This document shows positions 25,833-34,042 of a stretch of 47,351 nucleotides of DNA, in pieces. The notes beneath the pieces are model-generated. The model made no database searches. It saw only the letters and a program-made list of their open reading frames with translations, and was not told the DNA's origin. The translations under genes and the position numbers were made by a program. The stretch comes from Pseudomonas fluorescens (GTDB taxonomy: Bacteria > Pseudomonadota > Gammaproteobacteria > Pseudomonadales > Pseudomonadaceae): NCBI RefSeq assembly GCF_902497625.1, contig NZ_CABVGX010000045.1:1-47351 (forward strand), given 5' to 3'. Positions within the stretch are counted from its first letter, which is position 1. Each line of letters starts with the position of its first letter.

Positions 25833-25932
25833 TCAAACCAGCCCGCCATTCACCCGCAGAATCTGCCCGTTGACCCACGCCGAATCCGACCCCGCCAGTC
25901 ACGATCGCGACCTTAGGAGTGTGCTGAGTCAT
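25833..25932 (-). pseudogene. Relic of a short-chain dehydrogenase, centre deleted
   Basis: Only the two ends of an SDR gene remain, joined out of frame within 100 bases. From ATG 25932, after a GAGG ribosome site, the start MTQHTPKVAIVTGG is the classical N-terminal strand and beginning of the NAD(P)-binding glycine motif. One frame over, the sequence reads GSDSAWVNGQILRVNGGLV then stop (25833-25835), the classical SDR C-terminus. About 220 codons, including the YxxxK active site, are missing. The junction lies in a GGCGGGG tract near 25891. Confidence 0.85.
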
Positions 25933-26085
25933 TGCGTTCATCCTCTGCTGTATCGGGGCGAGGTGCAGATTCGCATGTTTACTCGATCCAATGAATGCAG
26001 GAGAGAGCCATCGGTCCGGCGCTACAGCTCATCGTCCGGCTTTTTGGCGGCTGCAGCGTTGTGTGAGTTGACGACGAGAGAATTG

Positions 26086-26097
26086 TGAAACGTTTCA
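26086..26097. promoter_or_regulatory. Candidate Cra/FruR or other LacI-family operator
   Basis: TGAAACGTTTCA is a perfect 12-bp palindrome, identical to the consensus of the fructose-responsive regulator Cra/FruR and close to other LacI-family sites. It lies about 103 bases upstream of the aldo/keto reductase start, a plausible place for control. Confidence 0.5.
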
Positions 26098-26199
26098 GCA
26101 AATAATCGACCCGGGGGTTTTCTGGCCTTTGTCTGGGCGTATGCTGGGCAACTTGCGAAGCAATCGATACCAGATCCGAGACAGACAAGAGAGGATTCG

Positions 26200-27237
26200 A
26201 TGACCTACACCGCTGCCGAAAATCGCTACGATTCCATCCCCTACCGCCGCGTTGGACGCAGTGGCCTGGTGCTCCCGGCACTGTCACTGGGTCTGTGGCA
26301 CAACTTTGGCGACAGCACGCCGATCGACACCCAGCGTGCGCTGCTACGCACGGCGTTCGACCTGGGTATCAATCACTTCGATCTTGCCAACAATTATGGC
26401 CCCCCGTACGGCAGTGCCGAGATCAATTTCGGCCGGTTGCTGCGTGAAGACTTCAAGCAATACCGCGACGAATTGATCATCTCCAGCAAGGCCGGTTGGG
26501 ACATGTGGCCAGGTCCTTACGGCCAGGGCGGCGGGTCGCGCAAATATGTCTTGGCCAGCCTCGACCAGAGCCTCCAGCGTCTGGGTCTGGACTACGTGGA
26601 CATCTTTTACTCGCACCGCTTCGACCCGGACACGCCGCTGGAAGAGACCGCCAGCGCATTGGCCACTGCGGTGCAGCAGGGCAAGGCGTTGTACATCGGC
26701 ATCTCATCGTATTCAGGGGTTAAAACCCGCGAGATGGCGGCGTTGTTGAAGGAGTGGAAAGTGCCGTTGCTGATCCATCAACCGGCGTACAACCTGCTCA
26801 ACCGATGGGTAGAAAAAGACCTGCTGGACACGACCGAAGAACTGGGCACCGGGGTGATCGCGTTCACGCCGCTGGCGCAGGGTTTGTTGACCGACAAATA
26901 CCTCAATGGCATTCCGAAGGATGCGCGGGTCAACCGTCCCGGCGGTGGTTCGTTGCAGGAATCGCACTTGTCGCAAGCTAACATCGCGCATGTGCGCGGG
27001 CTCAATGAAATCGCCAAGCGCCGTGGGCAGAGCCTGGCGCAACTGGCGTTGGCTTGGACCCTGCGCGACCCACGTGTGACGTCAGCGCTGATCGGGGCGA
27101 GCCGGCCGGAGCAGATTATCGAGAATGTCGGGGCGTTGAAGAATTTGAGCTTTAGCGCTGAGGAACTGGCGGAAATTGATCGGTTCGCCCAAGAGGGCGG
27201 GATCAATTTGTGGGAGAAGCCTTCAACAGCGGAATAA
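26200..27237 (+). CDS. Aldo/keto reductase, YghZ-type (L-glyceraldehyde 3-phosphate reductase)
   Basis: A 345-residue NADPH-dependent aldo/keto reductase of the AKR14/YghZ group. The catalytic tetrad is visible as D61 and Y66 (DLANNYGPPYG), K97 (ISSKAGWDMWPGPYG) and H139 (YSHRFDPDTP). E. coli YghZ reduces L-glyceraldehyde 3-phosphate and methylglyoxal, so a detoxifying role is likely. ATG 26200 follows GAGAGGA. It stands alone between the relic SDR and a REP element, downstream of a perfect Cra-like palindrome, which would tie it to sugar-phosphate metabolism if real. Confidence 0.85.
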   Translation: MTYTAAENRYDSIPYRRVGRSGLVLPALSLGLWHNFGDSTPIDTQRALLRTAFDLGINHFDLANNYGPPYGSAEINFGRLLREDFKQYRDELIISSKAGWDMWPGPYGQGGGSRKYVLASLDQSLQRLGLDYVDIFYSHRFDPDTPLEETASALATAVQQGKALYIGISSYSGVKTREMAALLKEWKVPLLIHQPAYNLLNRWVEKDLLDTTEELGTGVIAFTPLAQGLLTDKYLNGIPKDARVNRPGGGSLQESHLSQANIAHVRGLNEIAKRRGQSLAQLALAWTLRDPRVTSALIGASRPEQIIENVGALKNLSFSAEELAEIDRFAQEGGINLWEKPSTAE

Positions 27238-27254
27238 GCCGGCGCCAAATCACA

Positions 27255-27343
27255 CCGCTTCGCGAGCAGGCTCGCTCCCACATTAGTCGCGTTTTCAAAT
27301 AGAAACTCGGTCGAATGTGGGAGCGAGCCTGCTCGCGAAGCGG
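27255..27343. repeat. REP-type 30-bp perfect inverted repeat
   Basis: 27255-27284 and 27314-27343 are perfect reverse complements around a 29-base loop. The core GAGCAGGCTCGCTCCCACAT places it with the elements at 10125 and 25780. It lies between the aldo/keto reductase and the tau relic. Confidence 0.9.
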
Positions 27344-27371
27344 CACTATCATTCAGCATGAAATCTCTGGA

Positions 27372-27722
27372 TTACCGAAAGAAAGGCACATCCCCCAATA
27401 CCGTCGCCCGCTGCATCACCCGTCGCGCTGGCCGGTAGTCATCAACCGCGTAATGCTGGGTGACGCGGTTATCCCAGAACGCCACGTCATCCTTCTGCCA
27501 GCGCCATCGGACAGTGAATTCCGGTCGTGTTGCATGGGCGAACAAAAACTTCAGCAGCGCTTCGCTTTCGGTTTCCGACAGCTCATTGATCTTCGAGGTA
27601 AACCCTTCGCTGACAAACAGCGACCGCCGCCCGCTCACCGGATGCGTGCGAATCACCGGGTGCGACAACGGTGGGTTTTTCCGCCGCGCTTGTTCCCACT
27701 GCGCCAGCGCCGCCGTCAAGGC
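27372..27722 (-). pseudogene. tauD: Relic of tauD (taurine dioxygenase), C-terminal third
   Basis: The frame ending at TAA 27372-27374 encodes the last 115 or so residues of a TauD-type Fe(II)/2-oxoglutarate dioxygenase: AQWEQARRKNPPLSHP, then RTHPVSGRRSLFVSEGF, RWRWQKDDVAFWDNRVTQHY and DDYRPARRVMQRATVLGD. The distal iron-binding histidine and the 2-oxoglutarate-binding arginine are retained, but the first two thirds, with the HxD pair, are gone. Upstream the reading passes directly into the start of tauB in another frame, so tauC, most of tauB and the start of tauD have been deleted. The protein cannot be functional. Confidence 0.85.
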
Positions 27723-27910
27723 TGATGCGCCCGGCGCTGGGCGGGACAAAACCGGCGATCAGGTTCAACAGCGAAGTCTTGCCACTGCCGGACGGACCGA
27801 GGGGCGACCAGCAACTGCCGGGGCCCCAGGCTCAGGGAAATATCCGCCAGCACCGGCTCCGGGCTGCCGGGGTACTGTGCGCTGATGCGCTCCAGCTGTA
27901 GCAAAGCCAT
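27716..27910 (-). pseudogene. tauB: Relic of tauB (taurine ABC ATPase), N-terminal fragment with frameshift
   Basis: From ATG 27910 the sequence encodes the start of TauB: MALLQLERISAQYPG, then LADISLSLGPRQLLVA. An extra C in a four-base run (27801-27804) shifts the frame; one frame over it continues GPSGSGKTSLLNLIAGFVPP with an intact Walker A, then GRISLDG, and ends at the junction with tauD near 27710-27722. About 200 codons of tauB and all of tauC are missing. Both a frameshift and a large deletion have inactivated it. Confidence 0.85.
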
Positions 27911-27926
27911 CGCGATGTGCTTCCGA

Positions 27927-27971
27927 TCAGTGAGTAATGAACTGGGCGCGAAGGGGGAAGTGCAGTTTCAT
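27927..27971 (-). pseudogene. tauA: Relic of tauA (taurine-binding protein), 14 codons
   Basis: ATG 27971, after a good GAGGAG ribosome site, opens a 14-codon frame reading MKLHFPLRAQFITH and a stop. The first eight residues look like the start of a TauA signal peptide and the last six like a TauA C-terminus, so about 300 codons seem to have been removed from the middle. It sits directly before the tauB relic, as in intact tauABCD operons. The match is short, and the identification depends on this position. Confidence 0.6.
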
Positions 27972-28142
27972 CGGGAAGCTCCTCATCAGGCGGCCGAGAG
28001 TCGGCGTGAGAGGAGACTAAATGATCTAAGAATACTAAAATAAATAACTTTTTAGCATTAGCTTAGTGGGGAAAATAATTGTGTGGTGCCACGGGTAAGA
28101 ATTGTTCAGACCTGCCCAGGTTCTGGTTTGGCGCAGGTTGAG

Positions 28143-28233
28143 TCGCCAGCGCTGGCAAGCCAGCTCCTACAGTTTTGTACAAGATGGGGGAGTTGCGTCA
28201 TCTCGGAATCCGTAGGAGCCGGCTTGCTGGCGA
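28143..28233. repeat. Imperfect inverted repeat downstream of gshA
   Basis: TCGCCAGC...AAGCCAGCTCCTAC (28143-28170) pairs with GTAGGAGCCGGCTTGCTGGCGA (28212-28233), apart from a six-base insertion in the left arm and one mismatch. It probably ends gshA transcription. The bases between it and the tauA relic are AT-rich, and I see no gene in them. Confidence 0.75.
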
Positions 28234-28257
28234 TTGAGGCCGGCAAGACCGCCAACG

Positions 28258-29856
28258 CTAGTTACTGATTGCTAAAATGCTCGCCTGGTAAGACCCGACA
28301 AACACATCGAAATCGCCTACTTCGTTGCGCTCAAGCTCCACTTGCTCAGCCAGTGACGAACGCGCTCGCTCTTCAAATTTCGCCTGATCTGCAGCACCCA
28401 AAGGCTCGCTGCGGAAAAACTCCGCATGCGCCTGGCTCTGGCGCAGGGAGAACTGGCTGAAGCTCTCCTTGTGTTCCGCCATGGCCGCGAGCACTAAAGC
28501 CGACGGCGTCAGTGAAGGGTCTCTGACCTTGGCCAGCTGCGCATCCAAGGCCTTGCTGTGGTCCTCGCCGCCATGGCTTTGATCCAGCAGGGCAGCGAGC
28601 GGGGCGATTTGCTCTAACAGTTCAGCGGCCCAGTCTTTCAAGTCGACCGGTTGGCCGTCGCGTTGCAACTGCAAGCCCGGACGACGGCCTTCCTTGACCA
28701 CGTTGAGGAAGTTCGAAGTCGCATTGCCACAGGAGTCATTGGTCAACAGCGGGCTGTCGTTCAGCGCGCAATACAGCAGAAACGCATCGAGGAATCGCGA
28801 TTCGGTGAGATCGATGCCCATCGGCAGAAACGGGTTGATGTCCAGGCATCGCACTTCGACGTATTGAATGCCACGGGACGACAACGCCTGAATCGGCCGC
28901 TCGCCGGTGTAAGTGACGCGCTTGGGACGAATGTTGGAGTAGTACTCGTTTTCGATCTGCAGGATGTTGGTGTTGAGCTGAACCCACTCACCGTCCTGAT
29001 GCGTACCGATTTCAACGTACGGCGCATACGGCGTCGCCACCGCTTTGCGCAGGCTGTCGGTGTAACTGGTCAGATCGTTGTAGCACGGAGTCAAGCCGGC
29101 CTGGGCGTTGCCTTGGTAACCCAGATCGCTCATGCGCAGGCTAGTTGCGTATGGCAGGTACAAGGTGTCCGGGTCGAGTTGCTCCAGCTGGTGCGAACGT
29201 CCGCGCAGGAATCCGGCATCGAGCGCCGGTGATGCACCGAACAGATACATCAGCAGCCAGCTGTAGCGACGGAAATTACGGATCAGGGCGATGTAGGCCG
29301 ACGACTGATAATCGCGGTCGGTACCGACAAACCCTTCGGATTCCTTGAGCAGCGGCCAGAGCTTTTCCGGCAGGGAAAAGTTGTAGTGAATGCCGGCGAT
29401 GCACTGCATGGTCTTGCCGTAGCGCAGGGCCAGGCCCTTGCGATACACATACTTGAGCTGACCGATGTTGGAGGTGCCGTAATAGGCGATCGGGATGTCT
29501 GCCTCGGCCGGCAAGGGACATGGCATCGATGGACTCCACAGGTACTCGCTGCCGAGTTTGCTGTAGGCAAAGCGGTGAATCTTGTCCAGGCTCGCCAGCG
29601 TGTCTGCCGGGTCGGGCAGGGCGGGCGTGATGAACTCCAGCAGCGACTCGGAATAGTCGGTGGTGATTTGTTCGTTGGTCAGCGCGGAACCCAGTTCTTC
29701 CGGGTGCGGCGTTTGCGCCAGGCGACCTTCGCCGGTTACGCGCAGGCATTCACGTTCTATACCGTGAAGACACTGCTCGAGCAGAGAGAGGTTAGCGCGC
29801 TCGCCGAGCAGAGCCAGGCGGCGGTTGAGAAGTTCGCTCAAGTTGGATTCCTTCAC
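28258..29856 (-). CDS. gshA: Glutamate-cysteine ligase
   Basis: A 532-residue gamma-proteobacterial type glutamate-cysteine ligase, the first and rate-limiting step of glutathione synthesis in the cytosol. Recognised blocks include GIERECLRV (metal/ATP binding, near residue 33), ITTDYSESLLEFITP, YRKGLALRYGKTMQCIAGIHYNFS and YVEVRCLDINPF. The length is close to the E. coli enzyme (518 residues). It stands alone between repeat elements. It consumes the cysteine that the 10-23 kb genes help to supply, though nothing in the sequence shows shared control. Confidence 0.95.
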   Translation of the reverse strand: MKESNLSELLNRRLALLGERANLSLLEQCLHGIERECLRVTGEGRLAQTPHPEELGSALTNEQITTDYSESLLEFITPALPDPADTLASLDKIHRFAYSKLGSEYLWSPSMPCPLPAEADIPIAYYGTSNIGQLKYVYRKGLALRYGKTMQCIAGIHYNFSLPEKLWPLLKESEGFVGTDRDYQSSAYIALIRNFRRYSWLLMYLFGASPALDAGFLRGRSHQLEQLDPDTLYLPYATSLRMSDLGYQGNAQAGLTPCYNDLTSYTDSLRKAVATPYAPYVEIGTHQDGEWVQLNTNILQIENEYYSNIRPKRVTYTGERPIQALSSRGIQYVEVRCLDINPFLPMGIDLTESRFLDAFLLYCALNDSPLLTNDSCGNATSNFLNVVKEGRRPGLQLQRDGQPVDLKDWAAELLEQIAPLAALLDQSHGGEDHSKALDAQLAKVRDPSLTPSALVLAAMAEHKESFSQFSLRQSQAHAEFFRSEPLGAADQAKFEERARSSLAEQVELERNEVGDFDVFVGSYQASILAISN

Positions 29857-29967
29857 GCGTCAGTCGCCCCAATATGGGGGTGGGCAAGACGGTCTACAAG
29901 GGTGAAGTTAAAACTGGCGTTTTCGCCTGGTTTTTGCACTGACCACCGCCAGCCCGGCAGGAGCGAC

Positions 29968-30074
29968 CTGTGGCGAGGGGGCTTGCCCCCGTTGGGCCGC
30001 GAAGCAGCCCCAAAATCTCTGGTAAATTTTGCAAGTGCTACGCACTCGAACGGGGGCGAGCCCCCTCACCACAG
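29968..30074. repeat. Inverted repeat of the 95-bp-unit family
   Basis: 29968-29993 pairs with 30049-30074 over 26 bases with two mismatches. Its left arm, CTGTGGCGAGGGGGCTTGCC and the following GGCCGCGAAGCAGCCCC, is the same sequence as the core of the tandem array upstream of metQ. It lies between gshA and the thioesterase gene. Confidence 0.85.
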
Positions 30075-30143
30075 TCACTTCACACAGGCAATCTCGGCAC
30101 TGCGGTCACAGCGTCGAAATTAACCCAAATCCATGGCATCTCG

Positions 30144-30527
30144 CTACAGGACCGCGAACGTGCCTTGTGCTTTTGCGACAAGTTTTTCGCCCTGCATCAC
30201 CTCGGCTTCCACCACCAGCGTGCGCCGACCCGGGTGAATCACCCGCGCCGTGCAGATCACTTCACCGTCTGAAACGGCGCGAATGTAGTTGATCTTGCAT
30301 TCGATGGTCGCGCTTTGCTGGTCAAAGCCGTGGGAGCTGGAACAGGCCAGCCCCATGGCGATGTCCACCAGACTGAACAATGCCCCGCCATGCAACTTGC
30401 CACCACGATTGCGCAGTTCAGGCGTCAACTCCAGAGCGACTTGCGCCACCCCGGTTTCCAGGCTGTGCAAGCGACAGCCCAGCAGCTTGAAATAGGCGCT
30501 TTCAGTCAGACCGGCAGGAATGTTCAT
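30144..30527 (-). CDS. PaaI-family hotdog thioesterase
   Basis: A 127-residue single-domain hotdog protein with the PaaI signature RGGKLHGGALFSLVDIAMG (about 41-59), where the HGG and the aspartate shape the active site. Such enzymes cleave acyl-CoA or aryl-CoA thioesters; the substrate is not predictable. Its ATG overlaps the stop codon of tex (TGATG at 30525-30529), so it is translated from the tex message. Confidence 0.85.
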   Translation of the reverse strand: MNIPAGLTESAYFKLLGCRLHSLETGVAQVALELTPELRNRGGKLHGGALFSLVDIAMGLACSSSHGFDQQSATIECKINYIRAVSDGEVICTARVIHPGRRTLVVEAEVMQGEKLVAKAQGTFAVL

Positions 30528-32851
30528 CAGCGTTTCTTCAACTGTTTGGCGTTGGCGAACAGCGAAGCCATGGCGTTGTTGGCCGGCGCCGCCGTTGCGG
30601 TTTCCTTGCGCGGCGCGGTGTTCTGCGACTGGCGTGGCGCCGACCCCGGACGTGCACCACGGGCGCCATCGATTTTTTCGCCCGGCGTATCGCTCATGCG
30701 CATCGACAGGCCTACGCGTTTACGCGGGATGTCGACTTCCATCACCTTCACTTTTACCACGTCGCCCGCTTTCACCGCTTCGCGAGGGTCCTTGATGAAC
30801 TTCTCCGAAAGCGCAGAGATATGCACTAAACCGTCCTGATGCACGCCGATGTCGACGAAAGCGCCGAAGTTGGTCACGTTGGTCACCACGCCTTCAAGAA
30901 TCATCCCCGGCTGCAAGTCCTTGAGCTCTTCGACGCCCTCCTGGAACTCGGCAGTCTTGAACTCCGGACGCGGATCTCGACCGGGCTTTTCCAGCTCTTG
31001 AAGGATGTCGGTAACCGTCGGCAGGCCGAAAGTTTCGTCGGTGTACTTCTTCGGATCGAGGCGCTTGAGAAACGCCGCGTCGCCGATCAGCGAGCGGATA
31101 TCACGGTCGGTTTCAGCCGCAATACGCTGCACCAGCGGATAGGCTTCCGGGTGAACCGCCGACGAGTCCAGCGGATTGTCGCCGTTCATGACGCGCAGGA
31201 AACCAGCGGCCTGTTCGAAGGTTTTTTCGCCCAGACGCGCGACTTTTTTCAATGCAGCGCGGGTTTTGAATGCGCCATGTTCATCGCGATGGCTGACGAT
31301 GTTCTGCGCCAGTGTCGCGTTGAGGCCGGAAATGCGGGCCAGCAGCGCCACGGACGCGGTGTTCACGTCCACGCCCACGGCGTTTACGCAGTCCTCGACC
31401 ACGGCGTCCAGGCCACGGGCCAGTTTCAGCTGCGACACGTCATGCTGGTACTGGCCGACACCGATGGATTTCGGATCGATCTTCACCAGTTCGGCCAGCG
31501 GATCCTGCAAGCGACGGGCAATCGACACCGCGCCACGGATCGACACGTCGAGGTCCGGGAATTCCTTGGAAGCCAGTTCCGACGCCGAGTAAACCGATGC
31601 CCCAGCCTCGGAGACCATGACTTTGGTCATCTTCATGGCTGGGTATTTTTTGATCAGCTCAGCGGCCAGTTTGTCGGTTTCGCGGCTGGCGGTGCCGTTG
31701 CCGATGGCGATCAGGTCCACCGCGTGCTTGGCACACAGGGCTGCGAGGATCGCGATGGTCTGGTCCCATTTGTTGTGCGGCACGTGCGGGTAAACCGTGG
31801 CGTGATCCAGCAGCTTGCCGGTGGAATCGACCACCGCGACCTTGCAGCCAGTACGCAGGCCCGGGTCGAGACCCAACGTTGCGCGCGGGCCGGCCGGGGC
31901 CGACAGCAGCAAGTCGTGCAGGTTGTGCGCGAATACGTTGATTGCTTCGGTTTCCGCACCATCGCGCAGTTCGCCCAGCAGATCGGTTTCCAAATGCGTA
32001 TAGAGCTTCACCTTCCAGGTCCAGCGCACCACTTCGCCCAGCCATTTGTCGGCGGCGCGGTTCTGGTTCTGGATGCCGAATTGCTGGCCGATCATGCCTT
32101 CGCACGGGTGCATGGTGCCCGGCAGTTCGTCGCCGACTTTCAGCGCAGAGCTGAGAATGCCTTCGTTACGGCCACGGAAAATCGCCAGCGCGCGGTGCGA
32201 CGGCATGCTTTTCAGCGGCTCGTCGTGTTCGAAATAGTCGCGGAATTTGGCGCCTTCCTCTTCCTTGCCGGCGATTACACGGGCACTGAGGGTGGCTTCC
32301 TGCTTGAGGTAGCTGCGCAGTTTGTCCAGCAGGCCGGCGTCTTCGGCGAAGCGTTCCATCAGGATGTACTTGGCGCCTTCGAGGGCGGCCTTCACATCGG
32401 CGACGCCTTTTTCAGCATTGATGAAGCGCGCGGCTTCGCTTTCCGGAGACAAGGTCGGGTCGTTGAACAGGCCGTCGGCCAAGTCACCGAGGCCGGCTTC
32501 CAGGGCGATCTGGCCCTTGGTGCGGCGCTTCTGTTTGTACGGCAGGTACAAGTCTTCGAGGCGGGTCTTGGTGTCGGCGAGTTTGATATCGCGTTCGAGT
32601 TGCGGGGTCAGCTTGCCTTGCTCTTGAATGCTGGCAAGGATGCTGATGCGCCGTTCGTCGAGTTCTCGCAGGTAGCGCAGGCGCTCTTCCAGATGTCGCA
32701 ACTGGATGTCATCGAGACTGCCGGTCACTTCCTTCCGGTAACGGGCGATGAAGGGAACGGTAGAGCCTTCATCGAGTAGCGCGACGGCCGCTTCGACCTG
32801 TTGTGGGCGTACGCCGAGTTCCTCGGCGATGCGGCTGTTGATGCTGTCCAT
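30527..32851 (-). CDS. tex: Tex, RNA-binding transcription accessory protein
   Basis: A 774-residue protein of the Tex/Spt6 family. In order it shows an N-terminal helical region with VPFIARYRKEVTGSLDD, a YqgF/RuvC-like domain near 320-450 (LGLDPGLRTGCKVAVVD), a helix-hairpin-helix region (LNATLAQNIVSHRDEHGAF) and a C-terminal S1 RNA-binding domain near 645-715 (GAFVDIGVHQDGLVHIS). It binds nucleic acids in the cytosol and affects transcription and toxin expression in several pathogens. ATG 32851 follows AGGTGG and matches the family start; ATG 32866 is an alternative five residues longer. The Arg/Ala-rich tail after S1 is variable. Confidence 0.93.
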   Translation of the reverse strand: MDSINSRIAEELGVRPQQVEAAVALLDEGSTVPFIARYRKEVTGSLDDIQLRHLEERLRYLRELDERRISILASIQEQGKLTPQLERDIKLADTKTRLEDLYLPYKQKRRTKGQIALEAGLGDLADGLFNDPTLSPESEAARFINAEKGVADVKAALEGAKYILMERFAEDAGLLDKLRSYLKQEATLSARVIAGKEEEGAKFRDYFEHDEPLKSMPSHRALAIFRGRNEGILSSALKVGDELPGTMHPCEGMIGQQFGIQNQNRAADKWLGEVVRWTWKVKLYTHLETDLLGELRDGAETEAINVFAHNLHDLLLSAPAGPRATLGLDPGLRTGCKVAVVDSTGKLLDHATVYPHVPHNKWDQTIAILAALCAKHAVDLIAIGNGTASRETDKLAAELIKKYPAMKMTKVMVSEAGASVYSASELASKEFPDLDVSIRGAVSIARRLQDPLAELVKIDPKSIGVGQYQHDVSQLKLARGLDAVVEDCVNAVGVDVNTASVALLARISGLNATLAQNIVSHRDEHGAFKTRAALKKVARLGEKTFEQAAGFLRVMNGDNPLDSSAVHPEAYPLVQRIAAETDRDIRSLIGDAAFLKRLDPKKYTDETFGLPTVTDILQELEKPGRDPRPEFKTAEFQEGVEELKDLQPGMILEGVVTNVTNFGAFVDIGVHQDGLVHISALSEKFIKDPREAVKAGDVVKVKVMEVDIPRKRVGLSMRMSDTPGEKIDGARGARPGSAPRQSQNTAPRKETATAAPANNAMASLFANAKQLKKR

Positions 32852-33212
32852 AAAACCACCTGACAAATTGTGAAAGCAGGCTCGCGGGCACAGGGATAAC
32901 GGCCCGGCGAGTCTGGTTGAGCGGCCTGGCCGGCGCCGCTACCTGGATCAACAGGCATCCCGTTGACCCGTGAAATCGAACATTTACTGCCGGCGCCGTA
33001 AAAATAAGAAGCGGCGGTCGCAGCAGAAATCAGACGTTGCCTGACACAAAAGGCCGCGCATTATAACCAGCGTTATGTTCCTTCGGGGGCATCACGGGCT
33101 GTAGGCACAATGCCGAGTTTCCTGGCGATTGAGGAAAAATCTGCTAACAATGCACACGGTGCGTATAACGGCAGCTACGCCATAATGCGCGCCGAGATCA
33201 AAGGAGCATCTA
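32852..33212. other. Intergenic region between divergent tex and ompR
   Basis: About 360 bases separate the divergent tex and ompR starts. It contains two copies of the palindrome CGGCGCCG (near 32928 and 32990), AT-rich segments ATTATAACC and CATAATGC that could serve as -10 boxes, and the ompR ribosome site AAAGGAGC. No gene is seen. Confidence 0.5.
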
Positions 33213-33953
33213 ATGAGCAGCACTGCAAACACTGCTGAAGGCGAAAAAATTCTCATCGTTGACGACGATCCAGGGCTCAGCAGCCTGCTGGAACGCTTTT
33301 TCGTCAGCAAGGGCTATCGCGCCCGCGCCGTCCCGAACACGGAACAAATGGACCGCCTGCTCGCGCGTGAAGTGTTCAACCTGGTCGTCCTCGACCTGAT
33401 GCTGCCCGGTGAAGACGGTCTGACCGCCTGCCGCCGCCTGCGCGGTGCGAACAACCAGATTCCGATCATCATGCTCACCGCCAAGGGTGATGAGCTGAGC
33501 CGTATCAAGGGCCTGGAACTGGGCGCCGACGATTACCTGGCCAAGCCGTTCAACCCGGACGAGCTGATGGCGCGCGTCAAGGCGGTCCTGCGTCGTCAGT
33601 CGGCACCGGTGCCGGGCGCGCCGGGCAGCGAAGATGAAAGCGTGACCTTCGGTGATTACGAGCTGTCGCTGGCAACCCGCGAACTCAAGCGCGGCGATGA
33701 AGTGCACATGCTCACCACCGGCGAGTTCGCCGTGCTCAAGGCATTGGTGATGAACGCGCGTCAGCCGTTGACTCGCGACAAACTGATGAACCTGGCCCGT
33801 GGTCGCGAGTGGGACGCCCTGGAGCGCTCCATCGACGTGCAGATTTCCCGCCTGCGTCGGATGATCGAACCTGATCCATCCAAACCGCGCTACATCCAGA
33901 CTGTCTGGGGCGTGGGTTACGTGTTCGTCCCGGATGGCGCCCCCAGCAAGTGA
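33213..33953 (+). CDS. ompR: OmpR response regulator
   Basis: A 246-residue response regulator with a CheY-like receiver (acid pocket DDD at 17-19, phospho-acceptor D61 in VVLDLMLPGEDG, MLTAKGD, K in LAKPF) and a C-terminal winged helix (LTTGEFAVLKAL ... SIDVQISRLRRMIEPDPSKPRYIQTVWGVGYVF). It is phosphorylated by EnvZ and controls osmotic and envelope genes. AAAGGAGC precedes ATG 33213. The following envZ gene lies 102 bases downstream, across a repeat element. Confidence 0.93.
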   Translation: MSSTANTAEGEKILIVDDDPGLSSLLERFFVSKGYRARAVPNTEQMDRLLAREVFNLVVLDLMLPGEDGLTACRRLRGANNQIPIIMLTAKGDELSRIKGLELGADDYLAKPFNPDELMARVKAVLRRQSAPVPGAPGSEDESVTFGDYELSLATRELKRGDEVHMLTTGEFAVLKALVMNARQPLTRDKLMNLARGREWDALERSIDVQISRLRRMIEPDPSKPRYIQTVWGVGYVFVPDGAPSK

Positions 33954-33963
33954 TCGGCGATTT

Positions 33964-34042
33964 GTAGGAGCGGGCTTGCGGGCTTCCATGTCCGCAGACT
34001 CGCGATCCGCAATGTGCGAGCATCGCTCGCTCCTGCAAGTGT
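33964..34042. repeat. Degenerate inverted repeat between ompR and envZ
   Basis: GTAGGAGCGGGCTTGCGGG (33964-33982) pairs imperfectly with CGAGCATCGCTCGCTCCTGC (34018-34037). It belongs to the same GGAGC palindrome type as other elements here and splits the ompR-envZ operon. Confidence 0.65.

Noticed and set aside
30839..32779. A 646-codon plus-strand frame opposite tex
   Set aside because: It is antisense to a well-recognised gene and has no recognisable domain. The Tex reading explains the whole stretch.
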